Shown: positions 9,371 to 18,896 of the stretch, one piece after another
Numbering within the stretch: position 1 is the stretch's first letter
How the letters are laid out: each line of letters opens with the position of its first letter
Notes under the pieces: generated by a model
What the model was told of the DNA's origin: nothing
Seen by the model: the letters and a program-made list of their open reading frames with translations, nothing else
The model's database searches: none
Source: Hyphomicrobiaceae bacterium
Lineage (GTDB): Bacteria > Pseudomonadota > Alphaproteobacteria > Rhizobiales > Devosiaceae
Assembly: GCA_020638065.1 (NCBI GenBank)
Contig: JACKJG010000015.1
Coordinates: 1 to 64,000 of the forward strand
DNA length: 64,000 nucleotides
Direction: 5' to 3'
Made by a program: the position numbers and the translations under genes

Positions 9371-10357
9371 ATGCGTTTCATAATCTATGGCGTGGGTGCG
9401 ATTGGCGGCGCGCTTGCCGTTGATCTCAACCGGAACGGATACGAGGTTGTCGGCATTGCGCGCGGTGCCCAGCTCGAGGCGCTCCGGCGCGACGGGCTGA
9501 GGCTCAGGACGCCCGAAGGCGATCTGCATGCGCGTTTCGACACCGTCCCGCATCCCGGTGACGTCGAGTTTCGCCGGGACGACGTGATCCTTCTGGCCAT
9601 GAAGAGCCAGCACACCGAGGATGCGCTTCTGGCGCTGCGCGATGCCGGGGTCCGCCAGCAGTCCATCGTGTGCGTACAGAACGGCGTGGCCAATGAGCGC
9701 ATGGCCCTCCGCTATTTCGATCATGTTCTGGGCGCCATGCTGATGATGCCGGTCACCTTTGTGACCCCCGGCGAGGTGATTGCCAGCGGGACGCCGAAAC
9801 GCGGCGTTCTCGATATTGGCACCTTTCCCTCCGGCACGGATGCGCGCGCCGACATGATCTGCGAAGCGCTTAACGCGTCAGGATATGCGGCTTATGCCCA
9901 TGAAGACGTGATGCGCGCGAAATATGGAAAGCTGCTGCTAAATCTCGTCAACGGCATCGACGCGGTGCTCGGAAAAACCGATAAGCCGAGCAAATATATC
10001 CGCATGGCGCGCGAGGAAGCGCTGGCCGTCTACGAAAAGGCTGGCATCGCTTACGACGATGTGGGTGAGGATAATCCGCGGCGAAAGGCCCTCATGCAGT
10101 TCGGCGAGGTGCCGGGCGCACCACGCATCGGGTCATCTGCGGCGCAAAGCCTCGTCCGGGGCGCCGGTTCGATCGAGATCGACTTTCTGAACGGCGAGAT
10201 CGCCTTGCTGGGCCGGAAATACGGTGTGCCGACCCCGGTCAACATCTTCTTCGCTGAACTTTGCCAGAAATTCGTTCACGGCGGAAAACAGCCCGGAAGT
10301 CTTGACGAAGAAGGTGTCGATGCTCTGTTTCTCGCCTGGGTTGCCGAGGGATTCTAA
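9371..10357 (+). CDS. Ketopantoate reductase family protein (PanE/ApbA)
   Basis: A 328-aa NADPH-dependent 2-dehydropantoate 2-reductase family member. It starts with the Rossmann motif IYGVGAIGGALA; the lysine in AKYGKLLLNLVNG is the expected catalytic residue, and the ApbA C-terminal helical domain follows. The family includes many paralogues not devoted to pantothenate, so substrate is open. It ends face to face with the hydrolase gene, overlapping by 3 bp. Confidence 0.8.
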   Translation: MRFIIYGVGAIGGALAVDLNRNGYEVVGIARGAQLEALRRDGLRLRTPEGDLHARFDTVPHPGDVEFRRDDVILLAMKSQHTEDALLALRDAGVRQQSIVCVQNGVANERMALRYFDHVLGAMLMMPVTFVTPGEVIASGTPKRGVLDIGTFPSGTDARADMICEALNASGYAAYAHEDVMRAKYGKLLLNLVNGIDAVLGKTDKPSKYIRMAREEALAVYEKAGIAYDDVGEDNPRRKALMQFGEVPGAPRIGSSAAQSLVRGAGSIEIDFLNGEIALLGRKYGVPTPVNIFFAELCQKFVHGGKQPGSLDEEGVDALFLAWVAEGF

Positions 10358-11046
10358 CCCCCGAGCCAACCAAGAAGCGCTTCATTGACCGCGTTCGGCC
10401 GTTCGACGGGAACGAAATGACCGGCTTGAGGAACCACCACCAGTTGCGCACCGGGAATGGCGGAGGCCATCTCACTGACTTCGGCAAGGGGCATGATCTG
10501 ATCGTCTTTGCCGGCAATCACAATGGTGGGAATTTGGATATCCGCCAATAGCGGACGCGAATCGAGCCGGGCGATGATGGCTTCCTGCTGGCGCAGATAG
10601 GTTTCCGGTCCAACCTGCTCGGCCATGCGCATCCGCAGCGCGATCTGCTCGGGTTTGCCGGCATTGCTCTTGTGCATCGCGATGTCGACATTGGCGCGGG
10701 CGACGGCGAGAAATCTGCCCTTGTTCACAAGGTCCATGGCACGGCGGCGATTCTCGGTTTGTTGGGGCTTGTCCGGCCCAGGCAGGGTCGCGATCAGGGC
10801 CAGCTTTTCCACCCGCTCGGGTGCCTGACGCAAAATCTCGAAAGCGACATAGCCGCCCATGGAATGACCCAAGAGGGCAAAGCTTGGCGGCGCGGACGCG
10901 AGAATGATCGCCGCCATTTCAGCGATGGATGTGGCACCAAGGACATTGGCGACAAAAAGATTTGCCTTTTGCGCCAGCGCCGAAAGCATGGGGGAGAAGA
11001 CCTCGCCGGTACAATTGAGGCCAGGAATGAGAACGAGATTCTGCAT
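10354..11046 (-). CDS. Alpha/beta hydrolase
   Basis: A 230-aa cytoplasmic alpha/beta-hydrolase. The nucleophile elbow GHSMGG places Ser at residue 62; the Asp in AGKDDQI and the His in QAGHFVPVERP complete a likely triad. There is no signal peptide. Substrate cannot be read from the sequence; the family includes esterases and proline iminopeptidase-like enzymes. It is divergent from the rimP operon and shares its upstream region. Confidence 0.8.
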   Translation of the reverse strand: MQNLVLIPGLNCTGEVFSPMLSALAQKANLFVANVLGATSIAEMAAIILASAPPSFALLGHSMGGYVAFEILRQAPERVEKLALIATLPGPDKPQQTENRRRAMDLVNKGRFLAVARANVDIAMHKSNAGKPEQIALRMRMAEQVGPETYLRQQEAIIARLDSRPLLADIQIPTIVIAGKDDQIMPLAEVSEMASAIPGAQLVVVPQAGHFVPVERPNAVNEALLGWLGG

Positions 11047-11060
11047 CGGGTGACTTTGAC

Positions 11061-11089
11061 TTGAATTGATAGCCGGACTGGACTATATC
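11061..11089 (+). promoter_or_regulatory. Putative sigma-70-type promoter of the rimP-nusA-infB operon
   Basis: TTGAAT (11061-11066) and TATATC (11084-11089) are separated by 17 bp. The position fits a transcript start near 11096 and a leader of about 130 nt before rimP. This is a pattern match only. Confidence 0.45.
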
Positions 11090-11114
11090 AATCTCAAATT
11101 CTCAGGGTAACCGG

Positions 11115-11146
11115 AGAGTGGGTGCCAAACGGCCCCGCTCTTTTTT
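11115..11146 (+). terminator. Intrinsic terminator/attenuator in the rimP-nusA leader
   Basis: AGAGTGGG (11115-11122) pairs with CCCGCTCT (11134-11141), including one G-T pair, and the T-run ends at 11146. It lies between the putative promoter and rimP, so it would terminate the operon's own leader transcript. NusA modulates termination, which makes feedback control of this operon plausible. Confidence 0.6.
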
Positions 11147-11224
11147 AATGCCTGAAGCCGGCCGCAGGCAAAACCAGTCCGGTGGACTGATTTTGGGCGC
11201 CAGGGCCATGAGACCTTTGGTTGA

Positions 11225-11869
11225 ATGGCGAGCTCCTGCGCGATGCGGCCCGTGAGGCAAAAGAAAGCGAAGACACTGAGCCAGAAGCGCTACATCCGCG
11301 AGACCGGGCTTGAAACCCGGATTGCCGCGATCATCGAACCGGCGATCAACGATCTCGGCTTCGAATTGGTGCGCGTGAAGATTCTGCCCGACAATGGCTG
11401 CACGCTGCAGGTCATGGCGGAAGATCAGAACGGCAATTTCACCATTTCCGATTGCGAAAAGGTGAGCCAGGAGATCAACCCCATTCTCGATGTCGAGGAT
11501 CCCATCGACCGCGCCTATCATCTCGAAGTCAGCTCGCCGGGCATCGACCGGCCGCTGGTCAGAGCTCGCGACTTCGAACGTTGGGCCGGCCATGAGGCAC
11601 GCATAGAACTTTTCGACATGCTCGACGGACGCAAGCGCTTCCGCGGCATGCTCGAAGGGCTGCAGGACGGGCATGCGCTGATCAATGTGCCGGACGTGCC
11701 CGAAGGCCAGGACCCGATTTTCAAACTGGCACTCGACAATATTGCCGAGGCCAAACTGATCCTGACGGACCGGCTGCTCAAGGAAGCCGCCGAGATGCAG
11801 GCCAACGACACCCAATTCGACGATCCGGAAATCGAGACGATCGAAATTACACCAGAGGAGATGAACTGA
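11225..11869 (+). CDS. rimP: Ribosome maturation factor RimP
   Basis: A factor needed for 30S subunit maturation, first gene of the nusA-infB cluster. The RimP N-domain (from about residue 27, RYIRETGLETRIAAIIEPAI) and the SPGIDRPL motif are clear; an acidic C-terminal extension brings it to 214 aa. The start is uncertain: ATG at 11225 or 11243, or GTG at 11252, all precede the conserved core. The stop overlaps the nusA ATG (TGATG). Confidence 0.93.
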   Translation: MASSCAMRPVRQKKAKTLSQKRYIRETGLETRIAAIIEPAINDLGFELVRVKILPDNGCTLQVMAEDQNGNFTISDCEKVSQEINPILDVEDPIDRAYHLEVSSPGIDRPLVRARDFERWAGHEARIELFDMLDGRKRFRGMLEGLQDGHALINVPDVPEGQDPIFKLALDNIAEAKLILTDRLLKEAAEMQANDTQFDDPEIETIEITPEEMN

Positions 11870-13470
11870 TGGCTGTTTCCGCCAATCGGCTTGAACTGTT
11901 GCAGATTGCCGACGCTGTTGCGCGCGAGAAGAATATCGACCGCATGATCGTGATCGAGGCCATGCAGGACGCGATGTCGCGCGCCGCCCGCGCCAAATAT
12001 GGTTCGGAGACCGAGGTCAGGACCGAGATCAATCCCAAGACCGGCGAAACCCGGCTGTGGCGTTTGCGTGAAATCGTCGGTGAGGTCGAGGAGCCGGCCC
12101 GGCAGATTTCTCTCGAAGATGCCAAGCTGAAAAGCCAGGAGGCCAGGATCGGCGATTATATCACCGAGCCCCTGCCGCCGCTCGAATTCGGCCGTATCGG
12201 CGCCCAGTCAGCCAAGCAGGTGATTGTGCAGAAGGTGCGCGAGGCCGAGCGCGAACGCACTTATGACGAGTTCAAGGACCGGGTCGGCGAAATCGTCAAC
12301 GGCACCGTCAAGCGCGTGGAATATGGCAATGTCATCGTCGATCTGGGCCGAGGCGAAGCCATTATCCGGCGCGACGAACTGATCCCGCGCGAAATGTTCA
12401 AATATGGTGACCGGGTGCGGGCCTATATCTACGACGTGCGAGAGGAACAGCGCGGGCCGCAGATTTTCCTGTCCCGCACGCATCCGCAATTCATGGCTAA
12501 ACTCTTCATGCAGGAAGTGCCGGAAATCTATGACGGCATCATCCAGATCCGTTCGATCGCCCGCGACCCGGGCTCGCGCGCCAAGATCGCGGTGACCTCG
12601 AATGACAGCTCGATCGACCCGGTCGGCGCCTGCGTTGGTATGCGCGGTTCGCGCGTGCAGGCGGTCGTCGCCGAACTTCAGGGCGAGAAGATCGACATCA
12701 TCCCCTGGACCGAGAACATCGCCGACATGGTGGTATCCGCCCTGCAGCCGGCGGAAGTGGCCAAGGTGGTGCTCGACGAACAGGCCGAGCGTATCGAAGT
12801 GGTGGTGCCCGACGAGCAATTGTCGCTGGCCATCGGACGGCGCGGCCAGAATGTGCGTCTCGGCTCGCAGTTGATCGGCTGGGACATCGACATCCTGACC
12901 GAACAGGAAGAATCAGAACGCCGCCAGAAGGAATTCGTAGAACGTTCCGAACTCTTCATGAATGCGCTCGATGTGGACGAAATGGTCGCGCAACTGCTGG
13001 CGTCAGAAGGGTTCTCGTCGGTTGAGGAACTGGCCTATGTCGACCTCAGCGAAATCTCGATGATCGAGGGTTTCGATGAAGGCACGGCGGCCGAGATTCA
13101 GGCCCGCGCCAACGATTACCTCGATGCGATCGAGCGCGAATATGACGAGGAACGTAAAAAGCTCGGCGTGTCCGACGATCTCTATCAGATCGAGGGGTTG
13201 ACCGCCGGCATGCTGGCCGCGCTGGGCCGTGACGACATCAAGACCGTCGAGGATTTTGCCGGCTGTGCCGTCGACGACCTTTGCGGCTGGACCGAACGCC
13301 GCGACGGCGAACTCAAGGCCTATGAGGGCACGTTCTCGAACCTGCCGGTCAGCCGCGAGGAAGCCGAGCAGATGATCATGCAGGCCCGCCTGATGGAGGG
13401 CTGGGTGACCGAGGAAGACCTTGCTGCCGACGCCGAACCGGCGGACGGAGAAGAGCAGGCTCTGGCCTGA
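11869..13470 (+). CDS. nusA: Transcription termination/antitermination factor NusA
   Basis: An RNA polymerase-associated factor for pausing, termination and antitermination. In order: N-terminal RNAP-binding domain (1-130), S1 domain (about 135-205; GEIVNGTVKRVEYGNVIVDLG), two KH domains (about 235-345; GACVGMRGSRVQAV and SLAIGRRGQNVRLGSQL) and two C-terminal helix-hairpin-helix repeats. The length of 533 aa fits alphaproteobacteria. It is translationally coupled to rimP. Confidence 0.97.
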   Translation: MAVSANRLELLQIADAVAREKNIDRMIVIEAMQDAMSRAARAKYGSETEVRTEINPKTGETRLWRLREIVGEVEEPARQISLEDAKLKSQEARIGDYITEPLPPLEFGRIGAQSAKQVIVQKVREAERERTYDEFKDRVGEIVNGTVKRVEYGNVIVDLGRGEAIIRRDELIPREMFKYGDRVRAYIYDVREEQRGPQIFLSRTHPQFMAKLFMQEVPEIYDGIIQIRSIARDPGSRAKIAVTSNDSSIDPVGACVGMRGSRVQAVVAELQGEKIDIIPWTENIADMVVSALQPAEVAKVVLDEQAERIEVVVPDEQLSLAIGRRGQNVRLGSQLIGWDIDILTEQEESERRQKEFVERSELFMNALDVDEMVAQLLASEGFSSVEELAYVDLSEISMIEGFDEGTAAEIQARANDYLDAIEREYDEERKKLGVSDDLYQIEGLTAGMLAALGRDDIKTVEDFAGCAVDDLCGWTERRDGELKAYEGTFSNLPVSREEAEQMIMQARLMEGWVTEEDLAADAEPADGEEQALA

Positions 13471-13500
13471 TCATGGCCGGGGCGTGCGGAACAGGAGCTG

Positions 13501-14094
13501 ATGGCCAAACAGGACGACATTTTGCGTCAATGCGCCGTGACCCGCGAACAGCGGGCCGCGCGCGATCTGGTGCGCTTTGCCGTCGGGCCGGATGACAGCA
13601 TTGCTCCCGATGTTGATGCCCGCGCGCCGGGACGCGGTGTCTGGGTGGGGCTGGGCCAGACCCTCGTCGCGGAGGCGGAGCGGCGCAAGGTTTTCGCAAG
13701 AAGCCTGAAATCGCCCGTCAAAGTGCCCCAAGACCTTGCGCTTTTGACAAGGTCGCGTTTAGAACAGCGCCTGACCGGGGCTTTGGGGCTGGCGCGCAAG
13801 GCCGGTCAGCTTGTAACCGGCGCGACCAAGGTGAGCGCATCACTGGCAAACGGATCGGTTCTGGCGCTCCTGACCGCGACGGATGCCGCGCCGGATGGGC
13901 GGCGCAAAATCCTGTCCAGTATGAAGGCGGCGCCGAACGCAGCCACGATGAGACATTTCGAGCTCTTAACCGCCGAACAAATGAGTTTGGCAACGGGCCG
14001 CGAAAATGTGATACACGCGGCCCTGATTGACGGGGCCGCAAGCAGAAACGCCATGGAACGGGCCGACAGGCTGGCACGTTACCTGGCAAATTGA
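13501..14094 (+). CDS. YlxR-type RNA-binding protein with L7Ae-like domain
   Basis: A 197-aa protein of the YlxR (DUF448) family fused to an L7Ae/L30e-like C-terminal domain. The N-terminal RQCAVTREQ...RFAVGPDD stretch and RAPGRGVWV match YlxR; TGALGLARKAGQLVTGATKV starts the second domain. The fused form is the usual alphaproteobacterial version, located between nusA and infB. The role is RNA binding; detail is unknown. Confidence 0.88.
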   Translation: MAKQDDILRQCAVTREQRAARDLVRFAVGPDDSIAPDVDARAPGRGVWVGLGQTLVAEAERRKVFARSLKSPVKVPQDLALLTRSRLEQRLTGALGLARKAGQLVTGATKVSASLANGSVLALLTATDAAPDGRRKILSSMKAAPNAATMRHFELLTAEQMSLATGRENVIHAALIDGAASRNAMERADRLARYLAN

Positions 14095-14114
14095 ACGGAA
14101 CGAGACGCGACTAG

Positions 14115-16685
<2,571 letters not shown>

Positions 16686-16719
16686 GCCGCCGGGCCGTTC
16701 ATCCCGGCTTCAGCAAGGG

Positions 16720-16747
16720 CCGGTCAGTTTGGCTTTGGACTGACCGG
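16720..16747 (+). promoter_or_regulatory. Hairpin between infB and the YcxB-like gene
   Basis: CCGGTCAGT (16720-16728) and ACTGACCGG (16739-16747) form a perfect 9-bp stem with a 10-nt loop. The 3' arm runs into the GGAGG that serves the next gene, so folding could hide its ribosome-binding site or dampen read-through from infB. No T-run follows. Confidence 0.5.
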
Positions 16748-16755
16748 AGGCTGAC

Positions 16756-17274
16756 ATGATTTCGCTGACTTATGACGTAACCCAGGACGATTACCTGTCG
16801 CGGGCCAGAGCCGCGATTCGCCGGCAACAAGGGAAGCGCGCTGGCTGGCATCGCATCGCAACCCGACTGGTGATGGCCTATCTCGCGATCTGGCTGATCT
16901 GGTCGATGAGCACCGGAAGTGTGCCGCCGGCACTGGGCGTGTTGGGACTTTTTGTTCTCGCCGGAATTGTCGCGTTCAATCTCTTCGGCATTCCCTGGAT
17001 GGTGGCGCGGCAGTTCAAACGCGACGCCCTGTCAAAAGGCCCGATGAGCCTGACCGTCGAGGACGCCGATTTCGTGGTCAAAACGATTGAGGCCGTGACC
17101 CGGTTTCAGTGGAGTGTGATCGAAGAGATTGAGCGCACCGACTCGCATCTTTATATGTGGCTATCCGGCAACCGGGCTCTGGTCATTCCCAAATGCGCCT
17201 TTGCCGGCGATGACGAAGAGAGTGCTTTCGTCAGTTTTGTTCAAACGAGGTTGCATGACCGCGAAACACAATAA
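16756..17274 (+). CDS. YcxB-like membrane protein
   Basis: A 172-aa protein with two adjacent membrane helices (about residues 37-80) and a C-terminal YcxB-like domain (FQWSVIEEIERTDSHLYMW...ALVIPKCAF). Function unknown. It lies between infB and rbfA, and its last 20 bp overlap the rbfA start, so it is co-translated with ribosome-assembly genes although the product is a membrane protein. Confidence 0.75.
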   Translation: MISLTYDVTQDDYLSRARAAIRRQQGKRAGWHRIATRLVMAYLAIWLIWSMSTGSVPPALGVLGLFVLAGIVAFNLFGIPWMVARQFKRDALSKGPMSLTVEDADFVVKTIEAVTRFQWSVIEEIERTDSHLYMWLSGNRALVIPKCAFAGDDEESAFVSFVQTRLHDRETQ

Positions 17275-17659
17275 GGAACCTTCCCAGCGCATGTTGCGCG
17301 TGGGCGAACTGATCCGCCACGAACTGGCGGCCCTGTTCGCGCGCGACGAAATCATGGACGAAGAGCTTTACGGGATCACCCTCACGGTGCCCGAGGTGCG
17401 TGTGTCTCCGGATCTGAAACTAGCCAGCGCCTATATCATGCCGCTTGGCGGCGCGCATGCCGGCGAAGTGGTCAAGGCTCTGAACCGCAACAAGAAATTC
17501 ATTCGCGGACGCATCGTGCCCAGGCTCAATCTCAAATATGCCCCCGACATCAGGTTTCTGGTCGATGAGACGTTTGAGGAAGCGGATCGGATCGAATCGC
17601 TCTTGCGCTCCGAGCGCGTGGCCCGCGATCTGCATCCGGACGAGGACCGAGAGGAATAG
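17255..17659 (+). CDS. rbfA: 30S ribosome-binding factor A
   Basis: A KH-type protein needed for late 16S rRNA maturation and cold adaptation. QRMLRVGELIRHELAALFAR is the typical N-terminus, and the RIVPRLNLKYAPDIRFLVDE...RIESLL tail is diagnostic. The ATG at 17255 gives 134 aa; upstream in-frame starts would add residues unlike the family. The start is inside the end of the YcxB-like gene. Confidence 0.95.
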   Translation: MTAKHNKEPSQRMLRVGELIRHELAALFARDEIMDEELYGITLTVPEVRVSPDLKLASAYIMPLGGAHAGEVVKALNRNKKFIRGRIVPRLNLKYAPDIRFLVDETFEEADRIESLLRSERVARDLHPDEDREE

Positions 17660-17712
17660 AGGTAGGCCACGCATTCGGCGTGTGATTGAAGGAGCCTGGC
17701 GTTTTTCGCTGG

Positions 17713-17826
17713 CGTCATTGCGAGCGACCTCACTCTGAGCCCGTCGAAGGGTTGGGCGCGTGGCAATCCAGTATCAGACACTGAAACATTCTGGATTGCT
17801 TCGTCGCGTTGCTCCTCGCAATGACG
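17713..17826. repeat. Palindromic intergenic repeat between rbfA and truB
   Basis: Nested inverted repeats: outer arms CGTCATTGCGAG (17713-17724) and CTCGCAATGACG (17815-17826), inner arms GGCAATCCAG (17762-17771) and CTGGATTGC (17791-17799). The CATTGCGAG...GCAATCCA pattern matches a family of short palindromic intergenic repeats known from many alphaproteobacteria. A GAGCCCGTCGAAGGG segment at about 17737-17751 looks like part of a second REP-type element. No gene is present in this 216-bp gap. Confidence 0.75.
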
Positions 17827-17875
17827 GCTTGCAAGTGCGCACCGACCCCAATGTACGAAACGCGACGAAGAAGCC

Positions 17876-18793
17876 ATGACCGACAGCAAGCAGCAAAAAC
17901 GCCCCAAGCGCGATATTTCCGGATGGCTGATCCTCAACAAGCCCTATGACGTCGCTTCCACCGAAGCGGTGGGTAAGGTGCGCTGGCTCTATTCGGCCAA
18001 AAAGGGAGGGCATGCGGGCACGCTCGATCCGCTGGCGACCGGGGTTCTACCGATTGCGCTGGGCGAAGCGACCAAGACCGTGCCCTACGTTCAGGACGGG
18101 ACCAAGGTCTATCAATTCTCGGTCAAATGGGGTTCGGCCACCAATACCGACGATCTTGAGGGCGAGGTGATCGCCACATCGGATGTGCGTCCCGATGAAC
18201 AAGAGGTTCTCGCAGTCCTGCCAAGGTTCACCGGGGAAATCACGCAGGTGCCACCTGCCTTTTCGGCAATCAAGATCAGGGGCGAGCGCGCCTACGATCT
18301 GGCCCGGGCTGGCGAACAGGTCGACATGCCAGCGCGGCAGGTGATCATCGACAGGTTCGACCTGATCGAACATGGAACGCAAGAAAGCCGGTTCGAAATC
18401 GAATGCGCCAAAGGCACCTATGTGCGGGCGCTGGCCCGGGATTTGGCCGAAGCGCTCGGCAGCAAGGGTCATGTTTCGGCGCTGCACCGGGCGCGGGTCG
18501 GCCCCTTTTCCGATGACATGGCGGTCGATCTGGGCGATCTCGAAGCGATGGCGCTTGAAGATCGCGACGTGCATCTGCAGCCGGTCAGCGCTGGACTGGG
18601 CGATGTCAGCGAAATCGCGCTGACGCCGGACCAGGCCAATCGCGTGCGGCTCGGCAATCCGGTTCTTCTGACGGGTGGCAGGGCGCCTCTCGCCATAGAC
18701 GAATGCTATGCCAGCCTTCAGGGCAGAGTGGTCGCCATCGGCTATGTCGAAAAGGGTCAGTTTCACCCGGCCCGCGTGGTTTTCGACATCTGA
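17876..18793 (+). CDS. truB: tRNA pseudouridine(55) synthase
   Basis: Makes pseudouridine 55 in the tRNA T-loop. GGHAGTLDPLATGVLPIALG carries the catalytic Asp (in TLDPLA), and the KGTYVRALARDLAEALG motif is typical. The length is 305 aa. It closes the rimP-truB cluster but is separated from rbfA by the palindromic repeat, which could decouple expression. Confidence 0.96.
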   Translation: MTDSKQQKRPKRDISGWLILNKPYDVASTEAVGKVRWLYSAKKGGHAGTLDPLATGVLPIALGEATKTVPYVQDGTKVYQFSVKWGSATNTDDLEGEVIATSDVRPDEQEVLAVLPRFTGEITQVPPAFSAIKIRGERAYDLARAGEQVDMPARQVIIDRFDLIEHGTQESRFEIECAKGTYVRALARDLAEALGSKGHVSALHRARVGPFSDDMAVDLGDLEAMALEDRDVHLQPVSAGLGDVSEIALTPDQANRVRLGNPVLLTGGRAPLAIDECYASLQGRVVAIGYVEKGQFHPARVVFDI

Positions 18794-18896
18794 GACCGGC
18801 AAGGGTCCAAACCGGCCAAAACCCCCGCAACACTTGGGAAAATCGCCCTGATCCGCTAGAAAGGTTCAGGCACAAACGGCACTGATTCGGCATTTC

